Part shown: piece by piece, positions 12,733 to 25,600 of the stretch
Position numbering within the stretch: the first letter of the stretch is position 1
Layout: the number at the start of each line of letters is the position of its first letter
Assembly: GCA_038049695.1 (NCBI GenBank)
Contig: CP142456.1
Location: 20,866,501 to 20,930,500, forward strand
DNA from: Cinnamomum chago
Taxonomy: Eukaryota > Streptophyta > Magnoliopsida > Laurales > Lauraceae
Direction: 5' to 3'
DNA: 64,000 nucleotides
The notes under the pieces: model-generated
Database searches by the model: none
Told to the model about the DNA's origin: nothing
What the model saw: only the letters and a program-made list of their open reading frames with translations
Program-made: the position numbers and the translations under genes

Positions 12733-15384
12733 CAGGGGCAGGCCCGGCCCTGGACAAGAGCTGGACAAGGGCTGTAAGTGCCCTTGCCCAGGGCCCATTT
12801 TTCAGGGGGGGCCCAATTATGATGCAAGACTCAAGACATATATGATATAACGTATGCAGAGCCAGATGTCTATTCCGTTCAACATTACATGACGTGGGGT
12901 AGAAGGCACTCAAGTCTCAAGGCAGCAAGCAAGCAAAGAGAGAAGGAGACTCATCAGTCATCTCATCTGCCATTTTGCAATTTGCCGTTTGGGTTTCATC
13001 TGACCTGGAGAAAGTGCTTCCACTCGTCTCTTCCACTTCTAGGCAGGCAGGCAGCCTGAGATTGTTCATACTCCATACGAGGTATGTGATGTTCATCTCC
13101 TAATTCTACTTTCTTCTTCTCTCTCTATTTTGTTTTTTTGTTTTTGTGGTGATCTTGTTAAGATAGATGGATGGCTGTCAGTTGTGTCCTACACTCCTAC
13201 CCTTTAACCCTTTTTCACTTGATATCGGGTGTGTAATCTCAAATCTGTATCAAGTTCTAAGTTCTAACTTGGTTTTCTTGGAAAGGGGTGCAATGTTAAC
13301 AGTAGAGTCGGCTTAAGCAATGCTCACAAAGGTAAGAAGAAAGAAAGTAGATGATCTCCTATGAACCAAGAGTTTTTTGTGTTGATAATTCAGATGGTTA
13401 TTTTATTGAATGTAAGTCCCAAATAAATACAAGAGATTACAACAAATAACCCACTTTCTTAAATGATCTACTCTACTAGACTCCTACAGTTACAACCGAC
13501 TCCTACAGTTACAACCAACTCTTACGTGCGAAGTGGCTCGACTAATTCAAGCTAGCCAAAGGAAGTAACAAGCAAAAGAAACATCTACAGTGCCGGTCAA
13601 TCATAGGACCCTCAATCATGCATTCATGGCCCAAGCATCCTGATGAGATAATATCACATATCATTCCACCTCCTTTAACAAACATTTATTGACAGTCCTT
13701 TTAAGGCATTAATCATACCCAAAGTTTAAATTAGACTCAATAAGTTGATTTATAAAAATGAGATAAGATCTAAAAGAACAATCCTTAATTTTATAAATCT
13801 TATTGGTGCACTTTAAAACCAATTATGACAGGGCAATATGTACAGGCTCTACTTGGGTTATGATATGTCTATTGTTAATTTGTTTCATATAGGATCTTAA
13901 ATCAGCTTTAGGCTCAACTGAGGTTGGGTTAAAAATTTATGCCTAAGCCTGGGTCATGATACCATAATTCACCATTCTCTTTAGCTTGTGTTAGCATAAG
14001 GAGAAAATAGTGTGGAAACTTAGCATTCACTCGACTATTACTTGATTTTTTGTATTTTTTCTTTTCATATTCATTGTATTTTCTTCATATCCATAATCCT
14101 TCTAAGAGAGAAGAGTACACAAAAATATTCTTTAAGTAAGTTGACAAATGGTCTACTTGAGAAAAAAGAATGAGAATGAGTTATTTATACAATGAGTGTA
14201 GTATACATTTTTTAAATAGTGACTATAGAAATAGAATAAAAAAATTAATAGAAATAAAATAAAGTCTTCATAAAATATAAAAAAAACATCATGTGAAAAT
14301 AAAAGGATATACTCTATAGAATTAAGTATGAGTATAAGTTTTAACAATAATAAAAAGCAAATGGGTTGTACTGGTTATACTAGTTAAACGAGCTAACCCT
14401 AACTCCAGCCGTTTAAATATGGGTTAGGAAAGCCTGACCCGCAACCGACTTATATATTACGCGGGTCGGGTCGGGTCGGGTCAGGCTGGGCTGATTTGGC
14501 ACCCAGGTTGGTTTTTGCCAGCTCTAGGACCCAATTGAAAGAAACTTTCAAATCTGATGGACTTAATTGAGATTTACTTTTGTAGGATCTTCTCACTCGA
14601 AATATTTTGACAAAAAACAAGTTTCTTTAGAGCCTAGTATTTTAACCACATTTATTTTGCTGAGACTCAATCCAACGGTGACTGAAGGTTAGAGACACAT
14701 GCCAAACCTAGACCTCGTGCAACGATCATAAGTGGCCCCCACATAGCTGAACTGGCTCTGAGGAGAAAACATCTCAACATCAAACACACGGAGATGATGA
14801 TAGTTTGATTGGAGTTTCCTATTTGGAGTCAAATTCAATGTCTGGTAAATCCTACAGTACTGATCGAATGATGATTAAGACCTTCTGATTTGTGTAGTTT
14901 TTGCATATAATATGCCCATCAGAAATGAAATCACACAAATCAGCCGTCCTGATTGGTGATTGAGGGCATTGGTTTTCTTTTTATCTCGAGCCTTTCCATG
15001 CGGCTCACGTGTTTGTTATTTTGCCACTGTCATTTCAATGTTTGTGCTTGTGTGAATTTGCTTGGGCAAATGGATTAATGTTATTTCCAACTCGTTAAGA
15101 TTAATAGAAGCCTAGATATACATCTGTCTGGAGTTGCCTTTGTGAGTGTTATTTTTGCACTCCGACCCAACTAACCAGATTTAAAGTCACGTTTAGGCTC
15201 ATTTGTTGGCTCGGTATTAAATTCCTAGGAATTCTAAGCAATACATTCTAGAGCTTCTAAAATTGAAGTAAAGGTGAAGATCCTCAAATGGCCATCCAAT
15301 CTTGGTCACTCCTTGCCTCTTTAATACTCCCTAGAACCCTTGTTGCTATGAGTTCCTATGAATTCACAAGCCAAGTAGGCAAAT
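12733..15384. other. Unassigned intergenic stretch with GGGTC repeats
   Basis: No gene is recognised. A short GGGTC tandem run at about 14462-14485 is followed by TTTTTGCCAGCTCTA, which looks like the right terminus of a hAT-type MITE. I could not find its left end. Around 13370-13690 the sequence has the look of an antisense copia LTR, without definable ends. Confidence 0.35.
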
Positions 15385-15650
15385 GGGTCCGTCTTTGCTG
15401 GTCCTCATTTTGCATGTCTGAACCATTTCAAACTATATATTTCTTGAATTTCTCTTCTATTGGATACGTATGTAAGTTTCCTCTTATATGAACATTCCTA
15501 ATTCTATCCTTTCTTGTAACTCCATAAACTAGTCTAAGCATGGAGATCTTTTTAACATGTAGTTTTGACTTGTTTTTCATCTTGGTTGCCCAACATTTAG
15601 CTTTGTACAAGAAAGAAAATTTAACTGGCGTCTTTTAAAAATGCCCCTTC
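15385..15650 (-). mobile_element. RTE-type LINE fragment, C-terminal region
   Basis: The minus-strand translation contains MLRLVYGVTRKDRIRN followed by SLKWFRHAK across frames. This matches the stretch after the reverse transcriptase in plant RTE LINEs, where RMLR..GVTRKDRIRN and LRWFGHVQR are typical. Only this piece is left, with decayed frames. Confidence 0.65.
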
Positions 15651-16480
15651 AATCGATGTGAAAGTCTATGATTGCATAATTATGATTTGATAAATTAAGT
15701 AGACTATTGTGTGAGTGCATTATGATAAGGTTTGGTAGATCATTATTGATGCTGATTTCTTTATTTGGTTACCTATCTCTACTTGACTGTTTTAATTCTA
15801 TCCTCTGCTATGCTTATGTCCCTCAAACTCTCTTAGTTTCCTTGGTTGAATTCCGATCAGGTTAGTTCTATCATTGTGGATTAGAGGAGGTCCAACCAAT
15901 ACCATCAATATGATTTAATGATTGTCAGTTCGTGACCATTTATGTTAAGTTTGACAACCCTGACTGAAATGCCCAAATAGCTAAAACGTTTCATTTTGGA
16001 GTCAAATTGAAATGGGGTCTGGAACATAATTGCCAAGTATGATACCAAGATGGAAGAAAGGCTTGCAACTTTGGTTGGAAACCATTTGGGATTCATTGAT
16101 CTATGGGCCTGCTGCTCTCCCTTCATTACATGTTGGTGTTCTATGTGAAGAGTTTTCTGCATTTTAAGTTCAGTGACGAGGATATTCAGTTCTGGGGAGG
16201 AATTAGTTTCCTACAATATTAACTAAGTGTATATTGAATCTCACTCTAGAACTAGGATGTCAGCCATTCATCCCTCTTTTCTTTGATTTTAACAATGGAA
16301 AGTTTGACCATGACGCTTTTTTCTTTTGCTTCCACCTCATATGTTCACTTAGCAGTTGGATTCCATAGTCATGCTAATATTGCTTGTTTCTTATCCAATG
16401 TAAATGAAGCATTGTTACCGGCTGGGCCGAACCTACTTAGCATCATTTATCTGTTGTTAGGAGGATAATCCATTATTTTC
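15651..16480. other. Unassigned intergenic stretch
   Basis: No gene or known repeat was recognised. The short open frames here lack any domain or codon pattern that would support a protein. Confidence 0.4.
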
Positions 16481-16481
16481 T

Positions 16482-16590
16482 CAGCTATGATGCATGGATA
16501 CGTCACAATGGGTTACGTATTGTGTCTGATACTTCACTAGTGTGTCCCTGTCATATCCCTGCCATATCTGGGCATCATAGCTTCTTGATA
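16482..16590 (-). repeat. Dispersed repeat family, copy 1
   Basis: Reverse-complemented, it contains a core of the type ATATGGCAGGGA, then a stretch about a GTGAAGTAT segment, then GTATCCATGCATCA. Related copies lie at about 17597, 32523 and 62500. The family is unclassified; no terminal repeats are clear. Confidence 0.55.
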
Positions 16591-16639
16591 CACTTGCTCG
16601 CGGTATTCTTTCCCTAAGCTCTTCAAATTTGCATCTTCG

Positions 16640-17360
16640 GGCTTAATGTGATGCCGACAGGCAAGATGTCCAGATACAAGAAGATCCACCACTGGTTGGT
16701 GTGTTTATTTGGGCAATGCCTTCATTTCTTGGAAATGTAAGAAACAAGAACGTGTTTTAAAATCTCCCCCAGAGGTTGAATATCAGTCCATGTCATCTGC
16801 TTGTTTTGAGCTTGTATGGCTTCACAGGTTACTTAATGAGCTTGGCTTTTCTCTTAGTTCTGCCACTATTCTTCATGTATACAACACGAGTGCTGTACAA
16901 ATTGCAGCTAGTACTGTATTTCATGAGCGTACAAAACACACTGAGGTTGATTGTCATTAACTCATTATATTCACAAAGCCTAAGATCACAATATTATTAC
17001 TCTTCCATATGTGACTACAAACCTTCTAGTTGCAGATATCTTCACCAAAGCTCTACCTCGTGTGAAACATCGGTTTTTTTGTCAACAAATTGGTGTTGTT
17101 AGATTCACCAACATCAATTTGAGGGGGTTGTTAGAATGGCACGTGTGGTCGAGTGGTATGTGCAAGTGCCACATGTGAGGCTTGTGTGTGTCATGTGGGT
17201 ACTAAAGGATGGAAATCTCTTTATATATTTGTACAGCTCACAAGAGTATTGTGGATTCCATATAATCTAAGGGGATTGGACCTGCTGTATTGACAGTCAT
17301 GTAACCTAATAAAAGGACAAGAGGTCCATCGTACGAGAATAATCGAATACATTGATATTT
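16640..17360 (+). mobile_element. Ty1/copia relic: RNase H end and 3' LTR start
   Basis: The translation shows the copia motifs DTRRSTTGWC, SWKCKKQ and, further on, FHERTKHTEVDCH, which form the C-terminal RNase H region. It is followed by the purine tract TTTGAGGGGGT and an LTR beginning TGTTAGAATGGCAC at 17129. The outer LTR edge is not clear. It is a fossil with several breaks. Confidence 0.8.
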
Positions 17361-17596
17361 TATCAAGTTTCTTCTCTTTCTCTAGATTTCTCCTATGATT
17401 TTATTTATATAGGGGATAAATTCTACCTATTCAGTATCTAGATAGGATTTTCTTTTTGTTCCATGAAATTGCTTGCAATCTCTTTGATGGGATTTTCTTC
17501 CTCTCTTTATGTCAATCAGTTATCTTTAATTGATTACATGTCAATCAATCAACATTAATTGATTGTATGTCAATCAAGTATCTTGCTAGAGTTGAG

Positions 17597-17715
17597 ATCT
17601 ATGATGCCTTGATACATCATGGATAGGTAAGGACAGGTTATGGATATGGCAGGGACGGATTTTACACTTAAGAAGTGAAATTTCATGAAACAATACATTG
17701 CCTACTTTGGAGCAT
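17597..17715 (+). repeat. Dispersed repeat family, copy 2
   Basis: It shares the sequence of the family (GGATATGGCAGGGACGGATT, an AAGTGAAA segment, then ATTGCCTACTTTGGAGCATC) with the copies at about 16482 (opposite strand), 32523 and 62500. Confidence 0.5.
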
Positions 17716-18149
17716 CTGGTGAGAATCTAGATCAAGGGAACTTTTATTATAATTTTGCAAACTAAGAAAATAGGAATTATTCAGCCAAAAGGTTGGCTGT
17801 CCATGGGTTAGGCCCAACAGATCAATTGTCTATGGGCTTGGCTCAATATGCTTGCCACTATGCGTTGGGCCCAATGGTCTGGCCGACAGTGGCCTTATGC
17901 CCATGATGCACTTGGATCCAGATTGCATCACATTTTTTGAGTTTCTTGCTTGCATTAAATGTTTGTGGTCATCCCTTGCATTAAGGGAAAAGTTCACTGG
18001 CAATTGTTGAGACTAAAAAGTCCTCACTCATGTTTTATAAAGCATTCAAGATTTACTCCAACTTATATAAATCTTTTTCTAGACACTGAAGTTGCTTGGT
18101 GGACTATTTTTTACTGGCTGAAGGTTTTTTTAGGATATGTTATTGTCAC
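17716..18149. other. Unassigned stretch downstream of the WAK gene
   Basis: Nothing recognisable as coding or as a known repeat was seen here. Confidence 0.4.
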
Positions 18150-18255
18150 TGAACCCTATCTAAGGATTTGACTCAAAATAGATCAAAATGGAGAAACGGA
18201 ATTCATGTAACCAACCCCAACATAGTTGGGACAAGGCTTTGATGATAATGTTTTG
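18150..18255 (+). mobile_element. RTE-type LINE, 5'-truncated 3' tail
   Basis: The sequence ends CCCCAACATAGTTGGGACAA followed by GGCTTTGATGATAATG, the same 3' terminus as the long RTE copy ending near 30048. The decoded tail reads IHVTNPNIVGTRL. It lies about 250 bp past the WAK stop codon and could fall in that gene's 3' untranslated region. Confidence 0.75.
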
Positions 18256-18501
18256 TATATGGTATAATGCTCTTATACATATGCCTTAGATTTGTACGAT
18301 GGCATTTCTCAGCTGTATGGTTTCTCTTCATTTTCTTTTCTAATAAAATTTTAATTTTAACAAAAATATATAAATTGCAGAATAAGCAGCCATTGATACA
18401 GTGCAACTGGGCAAGTCTGATATCATCAGGCTCCTGCTCCTTATGGCAGAACCCATGAGAGACCACTAGCATTCTTGATCACAAATTGAATTGTTAAATA
18501 A

Positions 18502-19676
18502 TTATCTTGGGACGTCCAGTGAAACTATGAATTGCTTCTCCAAACTATGTTGCCTAGCTGCATCCCCTGGATAATTTTGTGATACTCCATTGAGCAAGCA
18601 CTCGGTTTCTAGTTGATTTTCCACTGTTGATGGTTGCACCACTGTCCTTCTTAAGCCCTCCAGCTCTGCTGCCACTTCCTTCATTGTGGGCCTTTCATCT
18701 CCCGTCTGTCTTAGGCATCTCTTTGCAAGATCAGCAACTGCCAATAGTTGGTCTTCATTGACCTCGTTGACAACTTGAGTATGAATAACTTGTAAGAGGC
18801 GATTCTCATTCATCGATGAGATGAAATAACTAACTAGATTTCTGTCTTCCTCAGGTCTAGTCAAAGAAATTGGCTTCTCTCCTGTTAAGAGCTCCACTAG
18901 AAGAACTCCAAAACTATAAACATCACTCTTATCAGTCAATTTACTTGTACAGAAGTATTCTGGATCCAAATACCCATAGGTCCCCTGAACTGCTGTAGTT
19001 ATGTGAGGTTTATCAAATGGTATTGATCTTGAAGCTCCAAAGTCAGACACTTTTGCTGTATAGTCATTATCTAAGAGTATATTGGTAGACTTAACATCTC
19101 TATGAATGATTGGTATAGAAATAGAAGAGTGCAAATATGCAAGAGCACCTGCAGCTTCAGCAGCAATCCTTAAACGATTTTCCCATGAAATAGAAGAACC
19201 ATTGCCCTCAGAATGGATATGCTGAAAGAGAGTTCCATTGGAGACATATTCATAAACCAAAGAGGGAACTTGTGTCTCTAAACAACATCCCAGGAGCTTC
19301 ACAATATTCCGATGGTTGACCTGGGAAAGAATGGCAACCTCATTTATAAATTGCTTGACTTGGGTAGCATCCAGCATTTTTGACTTCTTAATTGCTACAG
19401 TTCTATTTCCAGGTAAAATTCCTTTATACACAGTACCATGGCCTCCTTGTCCAAGGATTCGGCCTGCATCATAGTTGTTGGTTGCTCTTTTCAGCTCTTT
19501 GACAGTAAAGATTTTTGTCATCTCAGCAACACCTTCATGTGAAGATATTTTTTGTTGTAATAACAAACCACCATTTTGTCGATAGAATTTCTTTCTGCGC
19601 TCACTGTGCCTTTTTTTGAAGTTCCAATATAACCAATAACTACCAACAAGCAGACATAAGAGGCCCAAACCTATGC
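18502..19676 (-). CDS. WAK exon 4: transmembrane helix and kinase domain
   Basis: It encodes residues 427-817. [18 protein letters not shown] is the membrane helix, followed by a basic juxtamembrane stretch. Kinase motifs are present: glycine loop GQGGHG (502-507), catalytic lysine in VAIK (523), HRD (618-620), DFG (638-640) and DPEY (664-667). The arginine before the catalytic aspartate makes it an RD kinase. The acceptor is GTCAATGCAG|GCATAGG. Stop codon at 18502-18504. Confidence 0.93.
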
Positions 19677-22600
19677 CTGCATTGACATGCAAGAGAGTTG
19701 AAATATGTCAGTCCTGGGAACAACTTGGTTCATATTTTGAAAGTTCTGAAGTCCAGTTGCTGAAAGCACACAATAATATTCATAAAGAAACATAAAAGCA
19801 CACTCTATTCTTTGGGCTACACAACAATGCTACTCTTTTTATAGTTTTCAGTGATTATATTTTCATTCCATGCCAAATGTATGAGAACATAGACATTCAT
19901 CTCTATGGTTTACCTTTGATGGCTTTAGTCTAACAACCAGACTTATCAGACAATCACAACCTTTGATTGGAGGGTTATGGAAGGAAAGGGACATTTAAGA
20001 ACTAGTCCAGTTAAGATGTGTTTGCCCTTTGTATCCAAAATTTCTCCATTAGACAGGTTAGGTTTGTGTGATTGATGTGGTTTTTACGCTATAAGCTACC
20101 CATTCCCAACCTAGGGAATGAAAATTTTGGATCTAGTATTTATTGCCATACATACAAAGGTAACAGTCCTCGATAATCCTAAAAGCTTGGGCATTCTCTT
20201 ACATGGACAACAGTGCTGCCAGCTATCCAAAATAGTTGGATATCCTGTGGGTGAACACAACTGGGTGAGGCCAATAAAATTAAATGTACTTTTTTCCCCA
20301 TTAGGTCTTCTTTTGTAATTTTCTATCTGTTTTATATTATTTTCTTTTTCGACAGTTTAGCCTCACTCATTCAGGTTAAATAATCAATTTCATGTGAATT
20401 AGTCTGCCACTATTTCAAGAATTAATGATGTAACAGTGAAATACTGTTAGCTGTTACCTAAGATCTATTCACTACATATTGATTTTTCATAATTTTTTGA
20501 AAGAGTTATTAAGGGTAACAGATCTGATAAAAGAAGAAAAAGTTAAAATTAAGTATCAAACATTAAATATGGTCGGTTTACTTAAAGGGTCGCCAAGCGG
20601 TCAACCTACCATTTGCCTCCCTGCCAGTGGTTGAAATAGAATCTTTCACCCTAACCATATAACACAACTCCCACAATTCTATGTCTGTCTCTATGGCTAT
20701 GAGCACTCCAAAGAAGCCCATTGGACTCCACAGAAGAATCTCCCTTAATTATAACCACCCCACCCCCCTTACTGTATTCATACTTAGTTTTCTTATTTGT
20801 TTTTGTTATACTAGTTATCTGATCATTGAGCGAACATTATTTCTGGCAATTTGTTCATTGAGATTAAGAATATGTGGCTATTCATAGCTGGACGTTAAAT
20901 AATTTCTGGTGTTGATCATATCAATATCATCGTCATCAACAATAGAACCTTCTCCAATTATTATTGTGTTGATCATACATGGACTGTTATTTGAGCTGCT
21001 AATGTGTTGATTCGTTCAAACCGGATTGTGATTCTATCTGATGATCTGATGTTTATCAAATGTGATCCAAACCAGTAATTTCTTTCTGTTAGTTCTATTT
21101 ATATATAATAGTCAATTCTATTGAAGGTAGCTCCTCTAGCTTAACACATTATTTTTTTTTCCAATTCATGGTTGTACTTCAATACTTGTATTGTTGAACC
21201 TCTAGAATGACAAATCACCAATGTAAAGTTTAATGGCAAAGCTACTTGCAGTGGTCCTGATCTGTATGTGTGTCAATTGGGGTAGAACAAAGATTTGGCT
21301 GGTGATCAATCTTTTTTTGGGAAGGGAGGTAAGAAGATTTGATTGTTAATCAGAGGGTGTAATGGTATATCACCTAAACTACAAGATTCCTGTATCTCAA
21401 CTTCTAAAATTCAATGTTAATGTGTAGTCAAGCGGCAACAAGCAAGAAAGAAAATGAAGCCTATTGATGACCCATCTTTTGCTGATTGGAAGTCAGAGAA
21501 TTTCACTATTATGTTCTGGTTGCTTCATCCCATGAAGCCTGAGATTAGCCAGAGCTTCAACATTTGTGAAGTGTCCATTAAATGGTCCTGGTTCTAAACA
21601 AACATGAATTTTGAGCAGGACAAGCTCAGAAACCAATGTGGTCCATTTGGCGACCCCTACTCCTTGCTACAGAATGTATGTGGCTTTAAAGAAAAACTCC
21701 ACCTTTAGAGAGAAAAATCAAGGATTTCCATGAGTGTTTGGTTGTGCTCTTTCTAGGATGCACCTAGACAGCATAAAATGTTTATTTTCCTCCATAATGC
21801 TTTATTTTCTGTCATGCTCTTTTCTTTTACGGAAGGTGTTAATCTAATTTTTGACTCGTCTCACATTTTCTAGGTAATGCAATGATGTTTGTCACTTTCT
21901 CGTTTTAATGAATCATATTTACACATTTTCTCACTGAAGTTCTGAATGATGGATATTTATTACTTTCATTAATCCTGTCTCCTCTTCACAATGACCACTT
22001 CTTTTGTTTTTGCCCTCATATCTCCTATGGTCCACACCCCCTTCCTCTTTCCTCCTTTCTCTAGATCTCTCAGGTCTTTAATGCCAATGAGGATTCCTTT
22101 TATGCTATTCATGATTCTGGAAAATTGTCCAGTGAGCTCTTTCCTTGTGTAGTTTAGATATTTTTATTTGAGGCAAATAATGATCTTATTAAGTCCTCTT
22201 CTTTGGAGAATTAGAGAATGCGTATCATTTTGAATGTGATTTTTTTTTCTTATTCTAGGGAGTATCATGTCCCTTTCTTTACAAATGTTTCGTTTTGAAA
22301 GGTAATGGTAAATTATATTAAGAGGAAAAGATTAAAACGCCAAAGAACAAGAGAGGAAAGCAAAGAAGAGGGTTAAACGCCTTATGCCCACCACACGAAC
22401 AAAAAGCGCAAAGTAACATAATCAGAGCACAGAAAGGAGCGACTTTAGACGGTCCTTGGTTAGCTAAAGCATCTGCATAACCATTTCTAGATCAATTGAT
22501 GTAAGAGCGGATGGCCTAGATTTCACAGATCCAGTGATTGATTAGGCCCTTAATTATTTCAATCGATTTGATCAATAAAATGGCCATTTTGATCTATCTC

Positions 22601-25600
22601 AATTCGGGCCCAAAGTCCCAAACATAAAAATGCTCTAATCTAACATGGGACAGTCGAGATCTGTTTAAGATGGGGCTTGAATTTTTGCTGGATCTACTGC
22701 CATTCCCTCCTTGGAGATGATATGACCTAAGAACATTACTTAGGCAAAAGTCACATTTACTCAACTTGGCATCCAATTTATTCTCTTACCATCTTCAAAG
22801 CAATCCTCAACTGTTGCTTATGATCCTTCTAGGGAATATCATCTACAGACACTACAATAAAATGATCTAAGAAGTGTTTGAATATCCGATTCATTAGGTC
22901 CATAAATGATGCTGGTGCATTAGTTAGCCCCAAAGGCATGACTAAAAATTCATAATGACAATATCGCGCCTAGAAAGTTGTCTTCGGAACATCTTCATCT
23001 TTGATTCTAAGTTGATGATAACCAAACTGGAGGTCAGTCTTTGAAAAATACTGTGCCCCTTGTAACTGATTAAACAAACTGCCAATCCTTTGCAATGGAT
23101 ATTTATTCTTCACCGTCACCAAGTTCACTGCATATAATTAATGCACAGCCTCATAGATCCATCTTTATTTTTAACAAATAACACTAAAGCGCCCCTGGGT
23201 GATAAACTAAGTTGAATAAAACCTTATCTAGCAACTCTTTCAATTGCACCTTAAGCTCCTCGAACTCAGTATGTGTCATCTGGTATGGGGCCTTAGAGAT
23301 TAGGATAGTCCCTGGGAGCAATTTAATGGTAAAATATACCGCCCTTCTAGGTGGTAATGGGCACAACCCAAAACCTGGATTTAATTAGAAGTCTAGCTTT
23401 CATGCCGCAAATGTAATTTTTCCTGCATTTGTGAGATTAGATCAAATCAAATTGAAGGGGAATACGTTTCTTTTGAGGTCAGATTCTGAAATTCTAGCCT
23501 TTTCCTATAAAAGTATGGATATGTTTCTTCTTGAGACAAAAAAAGAAGTAAAAGTTTTCAAAATAAGAAATAATTTGATGAAGAAAGAAAGAGGGCTGGA
23601 AAGAGATTGGAGTTTTGATGGTTGTTGTGGGTGGTATTAGGGATTAGTGGTTTTGGGGTGGACTGAAGGAGAGGATTTGGGTTTTGATTGGTTTGGATCA
23701 AGGTTTTTGGTGGATGTGGTTATGAGGTTTCGAAAGGAACTTGGAAGAGGAGGATGATGTAGGATTTTTTCAATGTAGCCAACCAAATCACTTCAAAATT
23801 GCTAAGTGTTAGATCTACGAATCCCATAGGTGAATCCTACTTTCTTTCATATTTTTTAAATTTTATTTTTTTTGTTGGATTTTTAGGATATTTTTTAAAA
23901 ATTATTTTTTCCAAGGTAGGAAACCAAATTACATCCAAGTGTACGCTGGTATCGTACCATGTCAAAGTTAATATAGGCTTTAAATTGTGAGAAGATGGTG
24001 CACAACATAGATCGTGCGTGGAGTCACGGTTAGGCAATTGATGGAAATCGCTTGAAAATTAAGTGTAATTTTTGTGGAAAAATTACAAATGGGGGCATCA
24101 CATGATTCAAGCAACACTTGGCTAATGTTGTGGGCAATGTGGCTAGCTATCCAAGTGTGCTAAATGCAATTTGAGAATAGATGAAAAATATTCTCAATCA
24201 AGGAAAACAAAAGAAAGTGCATATTCAAGGGATAAATGCAATAAGAAGTTGATGATGCCTGGCTTGATTTCTTTGAGGAGGAAGTTATCCCTGATTCTAG
24301 TGATGACTCACAGATGGCGGTTGCATGACGAGAATCACTCATGACGACACAAACAGAAGAAAGGTGTCGTTCGGCACAAGTTGAAGCCGCACAAAGAGGA
24401 AGACACTTTGGGGTTGGGGGGTATGTGAGATGGGGGAAGAGATGAGAGAAGGAAAAGGTGGGACATCTGAGCGAACACATGGAATATCAGAAGGCAAGTA
24501 ACTGGAGGTGCCTCAGACAGTGTCTTCTGACCATTGTAGTTCTAGCCTCGCTGCGAGTAGTCACTCTCCATTTGGAGGAGATAGTGGGGGCAGGTTGTGG
24601 TTATCATAATGAAGAAGTTGTTCCATACTAGACTATACAAGACTTTCCAGATTCATCCAGTATGGAGCCGGGTGTTTATTTATGGCGTAGACTTTTGCCT
24701 TCCGGTTGCCCTAGTGAACATGGAAATATGGCCAGGAGTGGGGGATGTTGGAGGGTAACAGACAACAATGTGGGTCCTTGGGTACCATGACCCATATTCA
24801 GGGTACTGGCCACATAGACCATTACCATACTATCAATATAGTCAAGTGGAACCAAAACATCTATCTATGGAATTAGGGTCATACGGTCAATAAGCCTATT
24901 GAGATCCAAGTTCATATAACTTACATTCCAGGATCCCTATGCCCACCAATATGGATATGGTCCATATGGAGGGCACATGCAATATGGTGGTGCTAGTGGC
25001 AGTGGTTCTACCCATGACCACAACGATGGGGATGTAGACAGCGACACCACACATCCTGGCAGATACTCCCTTTGGTATTAGAGGTATTCCTCTCTCAACT
25101 ATGAACTCTCAAGTCTCAATTCTCAAGTACGTTGTTTGTTTTGATGAAATTATTATTTCATTTGTGTTTTAACTTTAAACTTTATTTAAACATTGCTTTA
25201 TTCATTTATAGATCTTGTGTTCTTTGCAGTTCTGTTGAATATAGAAATGCATAATTGCGAAGAATATCTTCATGACATTGTTTGATTATAAGAATTTTAT
25301 TAGTTTCTAAGTTAGGATAACTAACCAACATGAATGCATGTGAAGAAATAGGTCAATACTCTTATTTTATAATCATACAACAATACAAGACCTCCATGCA
25401 ATGAGGGGACCACTATGCCCCCTATATTAGTTAATTTAATTTCTAACATTTTTCAATATTTCGGATTTTTTGGATATATTCTCGAATTTTTTGAGCACTT
25501 TCTCGATTCACACTGCTACCACTACACATCGCCCACTATATAACATTTTGGCCTCTACCCACAACTGTTATTTTGGTCCTCCGTAAGACTAAACATGCAG

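Noticed and set aside
13330-13690. Antisense copia LTR
   Set aside because: It has the right look, but no end, primer site or target duplication could be defined.
14462-14485. GGGTC repeats as interstitial telomere
   Set aside because: Plant telomere repeats are TTTAGGG. The run is GGGTC and lies beside a hAT-like terminus.
16709-16960. Possible host gene of 83 residues
   Set aside because: FHERTKHTEVDCH and SWKCKKQ identify it as the copia RNase H region.
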